A DNA stretch of 64,000 nt, taken from assembly GCF_010389155.1 (NCBI RefSeq), contig NC_057761.1, positions 21,392,501 through 21,456,500 on the forward strand, read 5' to 3'. The first letter of the stretch is position 1. The number at the start of each line of letters is the position of its first letter. Below, piece by piece: positions 10,136-22,701 of this stretch. A model generated the notes under the pieces. That model did not search any database. It was not told where the DNA came from and saw only the letters and a program-made list of their open reading frames with translations. The position numbers and the translations under genes were made by a program. The DNA comes from Erigeron canadensis. Lineage: Eukaryota > Streptophyta > Magnoliopsida > Asterales > Asteraceae.

Positions 10136-10639
10136 AAGTTTGTTTTAACCTTGCTAAATCTCATATATATATTAAGCGGTAAAATCTATATAAAATTAAT
10201 GTTCACGCGAAAAGTTTTTAAATAGGTAGTAATGTTGGGCGCATCATACACACTTCGTATTTTACAAATGCAATTTGATAAGGTTTCATCAAATCAACTT
10301 TATTTTTATAACTATTTAAATTAAAATCGTTAATATCTTATAATATTTTAACAAAAAAATATGGTTTCTAGGATAATCAAAAAATATTAAAAAGAAATGA
10401 AAACATCATCGTTTTTCAACATATTTCATTTAACATTGTTTAGTAATAAAATGATACAAATGTAATATGAACACTAAGTATGTGGATAACTCATCAATAG
10501 AATTTTTGTTCTTTTCTTTTAATATCTACGTCAGTCAATTATTTTTTTACATATATTATAACTAATTTAATCATATTTAAACATATATAGCATTATTGTT
10601 TTGGAATACTTTTTATTTACAATTTGTCAATATAAGATA

Positions 10640-10870
10640 AGGATAGGATAAGTAACTATCAATGCCGTCTTTAATGGGTTTTGGGTACCAATACCGTCTT
10701 CGACAGTGTATGGGGGAGGTTCATATGTATACAGCCTTACCCCTACCAAAGGTAGAGAGGCTGCTTCCAGGTTCTACCATAGGTAGAAAAGGACCTCCAG
10801 CCTTGTTGGGCATGAGGATCGAACCCATGACCTCTATTTCCAGAGGCATGAGCTCCAACCACTGATCCAT
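10640..10870 (-). mobile_element. Au-like tRNA-derived SINE
   Basis: The minus strand has an A-box-like segment (CAGTGGTTGGAGCTCATGC) and a B-box GGTTCGATCC spaced as in tRNA genes. It is followed by AGGGGTAAGGCTGTATACAT and CCTCCCCCA, which resemble the body of the plant Au SINE family. The open frame through this region is a by-product. Confidence 0.65.
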
Positions 10871-11413
10871 ATTATGTAATATTAATATCTTACAAGAACT
10901 TCAGTTTAGTGTTTTCCATAGAACCGATATGAGCATTTTTTTATCATTTTGTTTTTATTTAAGCATCTTGTTAAATTTATTATGAGTTGAAAATCTAGAG
11001 TTTTTTTGCATATATCTATTTCCTTTTCAATAAATATGTGTTTTTTTATTTATAAAAACCAATGTTTTATTCATATGACACCATCGTGGATAATCTAAAG
11101 GTATACAATCTAATTTTAAAGTTTAACTTATAATTTCAATTAAACAAATAATTAAAAGTGACAGCCGGTTCCACTAACTCTCATCATTGAAAGTTAAAGA
11201 TAATTGTTTATGCTTCTATATAGTAATATTTTTTACTCGTTTCAGAATTTTTTTTTTGTTGTTGTTGTTAGTAGTCATATTATGAAAGTTGTTGGACTAG
11301 AATTTGTCTTTGTATTTAATTTTTTAGTGGACTAGCGATAAGTCTCAAGCTAATCCAACCCAATTTGTCTTATAACTTTTAACTAGACTTGTGGCTTCCA
11401 AAATCCAACTCAG

Positions 11414-12630
11414 GTCTTGAAGTTATTGCTCTTAGCAAAAACCTTCTCACTGGAAGCATCCCAAGAAACTTATGCGAGTTATATAGTATAAAAGTGTTGG
11501 ATTTGTCGCATAATAGTTTTTTTGGAAATCTTCCCGAGTGCTTAGGGAGCTTAATTCAATTACAAGTGATGGACCTTACAAGTAACAGTATAATAGGTGA
11601 TATTCCGAATTCATTGGGTTCTCTATCAAAACTTGAGTTATTGCACCTGCATGACAACAAATTTGAGGGTGGTCTCCCAGTGTCTTTAAAAAAGTTGAAA
11701 AACTTGGTGACAATGGATTTGGGGAACAATTATTTGACAGGTAATATCCCTTTTTGGATTGGAAAAAAGCTATCAAAGCTTAAAATCTTGAATCTCCAAT
11801 CAAATATGTTCATGGGTATGTTTCCACCGGAACTATGTCAAATCAAAACACTTCAACATGTAAACCTGGCAGATAATAAGATAACTGGAAATATCCCTCG
11901 TTGCCTTTGTAATTTAACTGGTATGATCAAGCGTGACGCCAAGTTAGAATACAACAGTTATAGCTATATGTATCAAGAAAGTATTGAAGCTTGCATAAAG
12001 GGCATTCAACAAAAGTACACCAGCACACTTCCGTATCTTATATCCTTAGACCTTTCAAGCAACAAAATTGTTGGTGAAATTCCTGATGTGTTGATGAACC
12101 TTGAAGCATTGACAAATTTGAATCTTTCGAGAAACGAACTAAGTGGACACATTCCTACAATTATCGGAAATCTAAAGTCAATGGAATCTTTAGATTTGTC
12201 GATGAACAACCTGTCTGGTCGGGTTCCTCCAAGTTTAGCTAGTGTGAACACTCTAGGCTATCTGAATCTATCATTCAATAAATTATCTGGTCCATTACCA
12301 ATCGGAAATCATTTTCAGACTTTTGATAATCCATCTATATATGAAGGGAACAATAGACTATGTGGATTCCCACTTCTAAATTGCAAAGGCAATTTACCAT
12401 ACACTCATGTTGGTGATGATAAAGTTGTGAATAGCTCACAAGGTTTCTCGTGGTTTTATGTTGGTATCGTTCCAGGATTTGTTGTGGGTTTCATGGGACT
12501 TATTGTTAGCTTGCTATATATTAAAGTTTGGAGGGTAACTTACTTTGAAATGATAGAAAATGTTTGTGTTTTTCTAATTGTTTCAATTGTAGTGACTTTT
12601 GCTCGACTAAGGAGGAAGTGTTTCCAGTGA
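11414..12630 (+). pseudogene. LRR receptor-like protein, exon 2 of the gene begun at 3626
   Basis: The acceptor CAACTCAG precedes 11414. The phase joins exon 1 ...NNITG to LEVIALSKN without disturbing the LRR pattern. It encodes about twelve C-terminal LRRs, the short non-LRR island (YNSYSYMYQESIEACIKGIQ), an LRRCT with LCGFPLLNC, a transmembrane helix (FYVGIVPGFVVGFMGLIVSL) and a short basic tail ending LRRKCFQ. There is no kinase domain. The exon itself is open. The gene is scored as a pseudogene because exon 1 is frameshifted. The tail is about ten residues longer than in the paralogue at 51359. Confidence 0.8.
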
Positions 12631-13883
12631 GGTATTTTGATTCACAAACAACACATTTTTTTTAATTTATCTAAATATATGTTTCATGTTGTGGTTTGAC
12701 TATTAAATGAATAAAGATATATTTTTAAGCATGTGATTGTTTAGTATAATATTTATTGATTCAAAGAAATTTATAGGAACGAAACTCTGATAAGGGCATT
12801 CTTGTCACCAAGTGACAATATGAAGTTGCTTCAAAACTAAAAAAGGAAAAATATTTCAGTATTGTTTAGAGAACATAGGTCGTGTATTATCTCATATGAA
12901 GTAAAGTTTGTCAAATATTGTTTGTATTCTCATTGTATGTCTTCGGGTAAGGTATCAAAGATTGACGGGCTAAATAATATAAGGTATATAAAGAACATTC
13001 CCTTAAATATTGAACATGCAATTTATACTTGAATCAAGCAGAGAAATTAAAATAAATACGATAACTTTTTTATCTGACCCTTAGAGATGAAACAAGATCT
13101 ATATTAAAATATTTATTAGTAAGAGATACACACGTTTGAAATTGTTCAATTTAAATGTATGATAAAAATATTGGTGGGATGCGTTTACCCTTCATGATGA
13201 ACTTTCAACGAGCGAAAGCGTCTCTAAGATGTCGCCAACCTAGTCAAAATATTTTTGATTGTGGTTTTCTCGTATAGAGCTCTTTTAACAACAAATTGTT
13301 TTATATATTATCATCTACACTCAAACATTTTCGTTTATAAAATAGATTATAACACCGTACCCCATACCGGTTTACAAATTTTATAATCTTAATTTAATTT
13401 AATCTATTAGTATTTGAATTATCGACAAGCTATTAGAAACCTTACGAGTAGACTCGATTGGTAGTAAACTAACTCGGCAAACTTATGAGAAGCAACTTAT
13501 TGTATTGTAAGCTAAGAAAACAAAAAATGAAAGTCGAAATGCCAATTCTATTCTTAAATTGTAAATAAGAACCTTTTTGAAATTAATCTATGGCTTAACA
13601 AAAAAATACATTGGCAATTCGGGTTTTTAACCCCACAATCTACCAAGTATCGTACATTTTAGTTTGTTATTTTTTAACTCCATCCTCAACCCAAAATTAA
13701 TTGGAGATTTTTCTTTTTAAATATAAGGTCTCAACAAAAAATATATCAACTCTTTCAACAAAAGTATCAAAAAAAGGAGAAAAATGATCCCATTCGAAAA
13801 CTTTTAAGAAGCTAAAAAATTTTTTTTTAGATAGCCATCCCCTACCATTCTTGAGACATCACCTATCACCATGTACATGTATA
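12631..13883 (+). other. 3' flank of the RLP exon 2, with AATAAA
   Basis: AATAAA at 12710-12715 is a plausible poly(A) signal about 80 bases after the stop. About 12640-13300 is similar to 52534-53200 downstream of the intact gene, so the flank was duplicated with exon 2. No gene is seen in 13300-13883. Confidence 0.5.
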
Positions 13884-14250
13884 TCTATACTATATTATAA
13901 AGCAAATAGAGTTTCAACTTTCAATTTCAACAATGTATACATGATAATACATAATGTACAATACATCAATGCCTACGATTTTCTCTCTCCCCATAAATCA
14001 TTTTATTCCACTAATTCTTTCAAAATCTTTTATCTCAAAAACCATACATCGATAAATTATAAAAATTATATGGTTGTTTTAAAAATTTCATGCTCTTTCA
14101 TTAGAAATGTCATTCGATATACTTTCAACGAATTTTTAAATCTGGGGGCGGAGCCCGTACGGCTAAGACATTTGGCTATGACACTCTATGACATATAACC
14201 TCCTATGACCTATCACTCTCACCATCTCACCGTCACAACGCGCGGATACT
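13884..14250 (+). mobile_element. Helitron-like fragment, 5' end present
   Basis: A TCTATACTATATTATAAAGC start is preceded by A (13883), the usual Helitron insertion context. The sequence runs to a GC-rich ACAACGCGCGGATACTTG segment near 14234 but lacks a clear CTRR end. Copies of CTATGACCTATCAC link it to the element at 7846. Confidence 0.4.
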
Positions 14251-14561
14251 TGCTCTCGTGTTACTTAATATGCTTGGGGTTATGACTAAAATATAAGTTT
14301 TCTATATGTAATGGTTCATGGCTATTAATTATACGCGCAGGATGGAAACTTGGGAATGCAATATGAAAACTTGGTGGGTCGTTTTTATCTTTTTGGAATG
14401 TAATTGTTTATACTTATGTATATAGAAATTATATAGTATCTGATGTACTTGCCCTTTTTGAACCTTCAAAACTTCGCCAAATCATACCATCTATATAAAC
14501 AAACTACCCCCTAAAATTTAACACTCTATTTTTAAAATCTCTAATTTACTCTTTTAATTAA

Positions 14562-14869
14562 TCTATACTACTATCAAACACTTTATTCCTGAAATTCCAA
14601 AAATACCCTTAAAAAAAAAATCTTACGCATGTCTCTTCCCTTCCCTGAAGTTGCTCACATAGTATACCAAGAAAAACACACATACATTACCGAATTTAAT
14701 AATCAATCAACATAAACAACACTCACTTTAAAACAACAACGACGGTTTTCACTTTCAGCCGGACCAAGAAACACTTGAGTTGAATCATACATTCATGTAA
14801 TAACATGGTACAGCTACTTAACCAGCATTTTTTCCTATGTCCCGCCGCATCGCGCGAGTACAATGCTAG
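14562..14869 (+). mobile_element. Short non-autonomous Helitron (308 bp)
   Basis: It starts TCTATACTACTATC after an A at 14561. It ends with an imperfect GC-rich hairpin (CCCGCCGCATCGCGCGAG) and CTAG at 14866-14869, followed by T. Both terminal signatures and the A/T insertion dinucleotide are present. It has no coding capacity. Confidence 0.65.
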
Positions 14870-15433
14870 TAAATTACAAATTGTTCATCGCACAAGCAAT
14901 AACCACATATATTTTTGTCAAATTTCTTTAATTTTGATCCCTTTCACATTTTAATTCTGGCATTTGAATTAAACATTTCTTTCTTCTTAATTTTTACTTT
15001 TAGCCCTATAAACGAATGCTTTAACAACCACGGTTATAATGCAACATGTACATATGTTATTTCTTTGCAATACCAAGCAATAACTACATTTATTGATGGT
15101 AGCCTGGTAGAGTTGTGACTTTAAACTCCTGAGTTTCAAGGACATTATGAGCATGTGTGCTATTTACTTGCACAAAATAGGAGATTAGATAACACAATTG
15201 TTGTACATGACCCATTCACATAAGTACATAAAGTCGTCAGTTTAATAAATCTGCATTTGTATTGCTGAGCTACACTACATTGGTAAAACTGGATACTGTA
15301 ATCTTGATAATTACAAAACGACGCCATTCTGGTCTCTGCTCAAGTGCAGCTAGCTGTTTGATTTGTCCAGATAACATTTTCCATATAAAACTGTACATTG
15401 TAAGTTATGACATTACAAAAACAATTCCATTGA
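14870..15433. other. Flank of the VPS26C-like fragments, paralogous to 36870-37980
   Basis: No gene is seen. The sequence is similar to 36870-37310 plus 37874-37980, and serves as the empty-site reference for the MITE inserted at 37314 in that copy. Confidence 0.45.
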
Positions 15434-15665
15434 TTAAATTAGCTCCAACGGAAGGCTTTCCATTGCAACCTGAAATTTTATAACTATTCAGAATATATAA
15501 TAGATGGTGAATGATGAAAACTTACAAACCAACATGTACCCATTTTCTAAAAGCTTTTGGATCAGATTTTTGCTGCACGTTGAAGAATTCATCTGAAATG
15601 TAATAAGGATGGTAACCTTGAACTCAACTGAGAATGGTCTGCACAAAAGATTGCAAAGAATGACA
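15434..15665 (-). pseudogene. VPS26C-like last two exons
   Basis: On the minus strand, LCRPFSVEFKVTILITFQ (about 15590-15665) resembles the beta-sandwich strand region near the end of VPS26C. After an intron with a TTTCAG acceptor, the last exon at 15434-15469 reads VAMESLPLELI then stop, like the family C-terminus. The penultimate exon is tandemly duplicated (73 bases at 15591-15663 and 15895-15967). Earlier exons are missing, so this is a pseudogene piece. A paralogous copy lies at 37995-38255. Confidence 0.62.
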
Positions 15666-15894
15666 ACACAGAGTAGTAAGATCAGATCTAGTGATTGCAC
15701 ACATTCATACTGAAGCAATTTCCAGTAAATGTTCACTAACTGGTCAATAACAACTCTGCTGGTATCTATAAGAATACACTATCATCATACGAGTTGACTA
15801 TTACAATACCAACTACTCTGGATATCATTTGATTGATTTTAAAGTACATTAGTATTTCCTACATAGTTGCCAGCAACATCTAATATAGAATTCA

Positions 15895-15967
15895 GTCTGA
15901 AATGTAATAAGTATGGTAACCTTGAACTCAACTGAGAATGGTCTGCGCAAAAGATTGCAAAGAATGA
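15895..15967 (-). pseudogene. Tandem duplicate of the VPS26C-like penultimate exon
   Basis: It is nearly identical to 15591-15663, about 304 bases apart, with three or so substitutions. It is a local exon duplication in an already decayed gene fragment. Confidence 0.6.
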
Positions 15968-16182
15968 CATACACTTTAGCTGTCACCAAGGTACATGAGA
16001 GATACTATAAATGACTGGAAGCAAATAGATTTAAAATTCCATGTGGGTGTAGTTCAAAAGCGACACTTACAAAGTCACGTGGAAACAATTAAGATCAACC
16101 TTTCCGACAGTTTATGAAGAATCGTTAGTGCATTAAAGGAATATATTGTAGTAAGCTATATAAAAAACAAAAAAAAACTCTA

Positions 16183-16554
16183 AGAGGTCGTTTAGGTGCA
16201 GAAAACACCTCCTGTTTTCATTTCTGTTTTTCAATAAAAAATGAAAAAAACAAAAAACGCGGTCTAGTCATAGTTTTCTAAGAATGTTTTCCAAGAAAAC
16301 AAAAAACAATGTTTTCCAATTTTCCATAGATAACTTGAAAACATTGTTTTCTTGTTTTCCATTTTTCATTTTCATTTTCCATTTCATCCCCCCTCCCCCC
16401 CTTCCTTCACATCTCTAACATGTTTTCTAGTTTTCTAATTAGAACGCGTTTTCAAAACTTTTATTTGTTTTCTATGAAATAAAATCTATTTTCATTTTCT
16501 AGAAAATTAGAAATAATATATTAAAAAACATTTTTTACAACCAAACGCACCCTA
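16183..16554. mobile_element. MITE with GGTGCGTTTGG-type ends
   Basis: Left end GAGGTCGTTTAGGTGCAG and right end CAACCAAACGCACCCT form the imperfect terminal inverted repeats typical of hAT-like plant MITEs. The interior is TTTTC/GAAAA-rich. The equivalent position in the 38.5-kb paralogous block seems to lack it. Confidence 0.5.
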
Positions 16555-16682
16555 ACCTATTCATTTGGGAATCATTTGCGCCATTTACTTATTAGTACCT
16601 TTATTAAGGCCACCCCGCCCCAGCCTAATAAGCCTGATTCATGATGGCTATTGCCCATTGGTTTTCTCAGTTTCGCAGCTTT

Positions 16683-16870
16683 TGCATAACTACGGTTATG
16701 CATTGAAAACTTCAAGGTTTCCTCACTAATTGTTCTTTCGTTATTCACTTAGGTGAATCATAACTACGGTTATGCATAAGAAACTTCAATGTTTCCTCAT
16801 GAATTATTTTTTGTTATTCACTAAGATTGAATCATGACTACGGTTATGCATAAGAAACTTAAAATTTTCA
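16683..16870 (+). repeat. Tandem units bearing a conserved CATAAC...GTTATG hairpin
   Basis: Three units of about 70 bases each contain a hairpin: 16683-16702 (8-bp stem, TACG loop), 16759-16774 and 16833-16848 (one G-T wobble). Similar hairpins recur at 19044-19060 and 19188-19203 inside the copia-like region. The repeat is probably part of the decayed copia element split by the Helitron at 16988. Confidence 0.55.
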
Positions 16871-16987
16871 TCTTTTTGGATTTGAATCAAAAATAACATG
16901 ATCAATGTTATGTGAAAAGAGCATGTAGTTCTTTACTACTCTTTGAATTTATTCAAAGCATTAATAATTGTAGCTTATATAAGTAAA

Positions 16988-18426
16988 CTAGATTATTGTC
17001 CCGCGTAATACGCGAGTAAATATAATGTTATACTTAATTATATGAACAACACAATTTTCTTAAGTAATTATTAACAAATTTACATGTTCAAATTCACTTT
17101 ATTAACATATGCTCTTTCGACCTTGATAATTTCACAAACACTTATTGTGTTGCTCACTCTTAAGTCTTACTGATTCAACAAATTATTCAATGTCAAAAGT
17201 TATTAATTATCTATGCCTTCATAAATAGTTTGATGTCATTCCGATATCCATGTCATATCATCAAAAATATCATACATGACACACTTTAGACTGTGACAAG
17301 ACATACAACTATTAAAATCGAGTCGTGAGATTGCCAACATCAAACCAATGATCATTCCAAAACCTTGTCTTATTTTCATTATCAATTGTTCTTTAATAAC
17401 ATATTAAGGGGCTAACATTAGAGTGTGCCTCGAATAATGAGAAACATATATTTGCCCATATATTATTACCATTTGTTTTACACGGAAACACAGACTCAGA
17501 ACCACGTTACACATGGATGATTTTAACTCTAAAGACATCCAGCTTTTGAACCACATGTCATATCCATTTGTACATCAATTCTAAATTAAGAGCATCCAAA
17601 CCACCAACCTGAGCCACTCACTTTTTTACCTGACAATCGCCTTCCCGTCGATCCATTACATTTCATTTTCTGAGTACCCCCCCCTTCCCCTTCCACCTTA
17701 AAAATAAAATAAGTTGTAATCTTTATTAACCGAAATAGAGAAATATAGTACATCCTAAATACTTTGGAATTTTTTTTCTTGAATTGTCGAGTTAGAATCT
17801 ACCATACGCAAAGCATTAGTATTGATTTAAATTTTATCTATAACAACTTTTCAAAATTTATAAAATATAATCATGGATGGAGCTCCCACTCCAATTTTGG
17901 TACAATGTAAGTTTTAAAGGGTGTATTTGTAATTTTGTTCCTAAAAATATTAACAAATAAAGAATACATACAAACGTCGTCTTTATTGTCGCAAACCTCT
18001 TCTTTGTAAGTACATTCTAGTGTTGGAAACATTAGTTTTGAGATAAACCCCTTTGTTGGTAGTGTAAAAATATATTATTCTTGATTTCTTATATTGGATT
18101 TATTGGATAAAAAATATAGATTTATGATTAAAAAAAATTAAAATGTGTAAATTCAAGTCAGAATTGAAAACAAAAATAAACTTGAGGAAATTGATAATTA
18201 TGATTGGGTGATAAGTTATTAAAACAATTATGTTTTAATATATTATAATATCAGATATTATAAATGTGAATAAAATAATGATAATAATGATAATTTGAGT
18301 CTCCTAAGATAAGTAATCATATATCACGCATAAATAATCTTAATTAATTTAATTTAAAATAAATAACAATAGTTTCCTTTGATTTGTAAAGTTGTTGCGT
18401 GTCCTCTACGTCTTTTATTATATAGA
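16988..18426 (-). mobile_element. Helitron, minus orientation, 1.44 kb
   Basis: Read on the minus strand, it starts TCTATATAATAAAAGACG (ending at 18426, flanked by the complement of A/T). It ends with a hairpin (CTCGCGTATTACGCGGG) and CTAG (16988-16991). No Rep/helicase frame is visible, so it is non-autonomous. It appears to have inserted in sequence related to 18960-19560. Confidence 0.65.
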
Positions 18427-18649
18427 TTTATTATTATTTAAGGTTTATGATTTGAAGGGGGTATTTTATTTAATTATATAAAGTGAAAGTATTAATATCG
18501 TCATTTAATAAAGATGAAATAATTAAATTTGATCTAATGGTTCTAAATTAAAGATGGAATCCATCCAAGGGTTTTTGTTTGTTTAGGAATGAATTTAACA
18601 CCTTGTTATATATATATATATTGGTAGATAATAATGGTTATTTACAATA

Positions 18650-21600
18650 ACAATTGAATTCAATATGAGGCTAATAAATTAAGGTTTATTATGCAAGAGC
18701 TACAACTACATATTCTCGTATTTTGTAGTTACAATGAAAAATATTGCAAAGGTAAAAATAATTATTATTGATATATCGAATTCATCAATATCCAGATAAT
18801 CTTGGAGGCACAATTAAAGTTGGATACGACCACTTTGCAAGACCATGAAAAATCAATGATTTTTCTCCAAATCACTTCCATGAAGATTTTAAAAGCAAAA
18901 TATATAACGACGAAAGACTCGTTGGAATCATGTCAACGTTTGAATATTTAGCAGTGAAATACCCGTTGCAATGATGAGAAATCTCAATAGTTAGTTGACA
19001 ACTATTACAGATTAAAAGCTCTTAATGATTCTTTATAGAGAATCATAACTACATGTTATGTCAAATGGACTAAAGTTATTTTTGATTTTGTTAGATCAAA
19101 AATTGTACGATTTGCTAATAACATTAGTTTATTACGCAACATGTTATCGAATACCGTGCAATTATGTCAAATACTTGAAAGAAGTATCATAACTAGAGTT
19201 ATGTTTATTTGACATGAAGTTGTTTCAAAATTCTTCGTAGAGAATGATATGGATATGTCATTGATTACTACTACTTGTAGTTCATATATAATAAAGAACA
19301 AAAGTTTCTTGTGTGATTCTTTGAACACATTCAAAGCATAAATAGCTATAGGTTATCGATTTTTTGACATTGTCATTTCAATAAACTACGTCACGTAGTT
19401 CAAAAGTTCTTAATGATTCTTCATTGGGAATCATTACTATAAATTATTGTGCAACAATATACTACTTTTGATTTTGTTGGATCAAAGTTTGGTTTGATTA
19501 TCAATATCCATGTGATTATGTCAAAAAATTGACATAAAATACTATGATGAATTGACATATAAAAACTTCAAGTTTTGAAATACTTCCATTTTCTTGAAGA
19601 AAATGATCACCAAATTGGTGTGATATACTTCCATTTTCATGGTTATAGAATTTTTAATATCAAAGTGTTTTTTAAGAACACGAGATAACACTAGCAATGA
19701 TCGACTTCTATACGATCAAATGAAGACGAGAGTTATTTTACACAGTGTTTCTATTATTAACACGAGTTGTCACAATGAGTGACCAAATAATTAGTGACTA
19801 AAGAAAACGACTATATACAATATGTCGTTATTTCACTTCAAAGACATTTATATATGTATTCAAGATTGTCATATTGTTGGTTCCCAAAGAGCTACTTCGA
19901 TAGCTAATATAATTTGATCAAAAGGAACAACATTAAAGAGTAAATGATACAGTTTGGTATCATCGTTGTATATGAACTATACCATGCAAAATGCACTTGA
20001 ATCATATATGGTCATAACTGAAAGTTTATGAACCATGATTTTGTTATTATTGTTTGGCATGACTGGTTAGACCATCCTGAGTCATCATGATGCAAAAGAG
20101 AATCCGTAGATTCTTCAAAGTAATGAGTTCTTAAGCTCTCATAAAATATCAATTATTCACTAATTGCTTGCCAAGTGGGGACTCATTCTCTTAAATATCT
20201 AAAGATGATACAAGAGGATGTATGTGGCCTATACATGTAATATACCATTTAGTTATTCAAAACCGATGCATCGTCTAAATGATCATATATCATGAATAGC
20301 GCAACATGAAGTTTGCGTCAAAAGTGGATTAGCTAATAAGATTGCGAGTATTCGTAAATGGTGGTGAACCTTAAAGCACTTATTAAGCGTCTATTGAAAA
20401 TTAAATGATTTTGAGAGCAAAACTCTGCATTATATGTTTGGGCAAAGTCATTATACAATATGTTCTTGCATCATGCCAACAAAATAAAATAGTTCCTTCT
20501 CGTTATCTTGGATATGATATATATCCTATGATAATGCAAAAAGATGTATTTCAAAAGAAAAATATATTCAAGGGGAGAGATCAAACAATTTATAATGATT
20601 ATTATGTGAGCTTACTAATGAATATAAGGTTCGTATAGTGATTGATTCACTTGAGTTTGGCAATTGACTTACACGCTCACTAAATCAAATAAAGTCGTTT
20701 GGCAATTGACTTACACGCTCACTAAATCAAATAAAGTCATATACACTGATTTCAATGCTTCAAATTGATCGTATCTCAAAATGATGACTTATATGTGTCT
20801 ATGGCACACGCACAAAAGGATATCGATTCCAAATAAAAAGCCTTGAAAAAAAAGAGCAATAAATGTGACGGTCATATCAAGGTAAAAAGACTCAAACATG
20901 TGTCTTAAAGAGACAATAGATATGATGGTTCATGAAGAAACAATGATACTTGAATAATGAAGAGATCTCTTACAAACATATATCATGTCAAGTATTGAAT
21001 TGAATCAAAAGCATGGAATTGAAATGAGATTGATGTCGACAACAGTTATGTATACTATATGGCGCTAAATACTATGCGTGCAAATTTAAAGAGTATATAT
21101 GTTGTGAGGTACAAAACTTGAGATACGTTGGCTAAAATAACAAGATGAGCAATGTTACCGAATATTTGAAGCCTCTTATTGTGCACAAAATTATGGACAT
21201 GAAATGCATACATAAGAATGTGTAACATACTCTATATAACCCGGTCTTTGCTAAAGCTAATTGATATATTAATATTTATGGCGCAAATGATACTACAATA
21301 GATTTTCGCAAAGACCTAATGTATTTCTCCCATGGTTGATAATATTATCGGTAGATTTGAATATCGTGATATACAAATAGTTATTTGTGTCTCCTTGCTA
21401 TCATTAAAGCCCGCAAATGGCTTAAAGTTTCACATAGATATAAAATGCGAGGAGCATGTATCATATTTTTAAAGATCAACATATATATGAATGGTTCTTA
21501 TAAACAATATTGATTTTGAGATTATTATGTCATTATATGGAGAAACAAGATATGTATATGGCAAAATTGCCCGCATGCAATATGATCGATTACATATTGA

Positions 21601-22527
21601 TAACATTATGTTTTAACGAGGCATAATTTTGCTAATTGGACATCCAAGGGGAGATTTATAGATTATTAAAGAATGGATGATCCAAACTCATATAAGTGAA
21701 TCTCATGAAAAGATTGATATAATACAACTTAGTGTTGTGTTATCTCGAAAATTGAGCATTTATTGAATGAGACTTTTGTCAACTTATGAAACAATAATGA
21801 CTAAAAATCAAAGAGATTCAATATTGACAAAACTTACTTAATAAGCTTTTATGGGTCTTGAGCCGCAAATGGGATTTTGATGTATCTTGTTATGTACTCA
21901 TAAAGTACTAATCAATACAAGGCTTGCAATCTACACACCAACATTGGAAGAAACTCATGACATATTTCGGTACATGATATCAAAAGAGTTCAATGTCAAA
22001 GATGGTTAAATATATTGCTTGATCTGCTAAAGGGATCGTCATAAACAATTTAAGTTATTTTCACAAATGGTGACGCTACAACTTTTATGGCGGTTTAGCA
22101 ATCATCAACAACTACATCATCAAGCTATGAAGATGATCATGATCAAAGAACAATGATGAAGATGCCCAAGAAGAATGTGTTTTGGGAAGAAATATCCAAT
22201 AGTATCATTTGAAGATAACGTGGTGTATATAGATCAAGCTCAAACAATGATAGATTCAATCTCAACATATCATCAACAAAACGGCGACACAATCAATCTT
22301 CATCAAACCTGATCGAGCAACTTTGGCATATTATTGAGTCATTTGTATACAAGTTCGACATTTGATATTTTGAAGACGGATATTCAAATGAAGGAGAGTA
22401 TTATACGCGCTACACTCTTTTTCCCTTCACCGAGTTTTTATCCCACTGGGTTTTTCTTGGTAAGGTTTGTAATGAGGCAGCAAACAACATATATGCATAT
22501 AATAAAGTGTGAATATCCAAGGGGGAG
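18650..22527 (+). pseudogene. Decayed Ty1/copia gag-pol region
   Basis: Heavily interrupted plus-strand remnants can be read. A GAG-pre-integrase-like WHDWLDHPESS followed by a shifted MMQKRIRR lies near 20060-20115. An integrase-like LIKRLLKIK and RAKLCIICLGK stretch lies at 20380-20450, followed by SRYLGYDIYP at about 20491-20520. The region just upstream of the LTR resembles the 3' internal end of copia elements. All frames are short, and no intact protease, integrase or reverse transcriptase is seen. The left boundary is uncertain; related repeats at 16683 suggest it may begin before the Helitron. Confidence 0.6.
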
Positions 22528-22701
22528 TGTTGTAATATTAAATATAGTATGAATATTCACTTCCATATTTATGTAATTGTATCTTCTCTAGAACCTTCTT
22601 ATAGAGCCTATATATACAAGGCTATATTGTAACCCTAATGACTATCTCATTAATAAGATTACCTCTTCTTCTCTCTCAATTCTTTTCTCCATATTATAAC
22701 A
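22521..22701 (+). repeat. PPT and 3' LTR of the copia remnant
   Basis: The polypurine tract GGGGGAG lies just before the LTR. The LTR (22528-22701, 174 bp) starts TGTTGTAATATT and ends TATTATAACA. It contains a TATATATA-like box and a CTTCTTCTCTCTC stretch. The 5' LTR was not found. Confidence 0.65.

Noticed and set aside
10662..10865. A 67-codon open frame.
   Set aside because: It is the reverse strand of a tRNA-derived SINE.
15488..15736. An 82-codon minus-strand frame considered as a small membrane protein.
   Set aside because: Its central part is a VPS26C-like exon read together with intron sequence on both sides.
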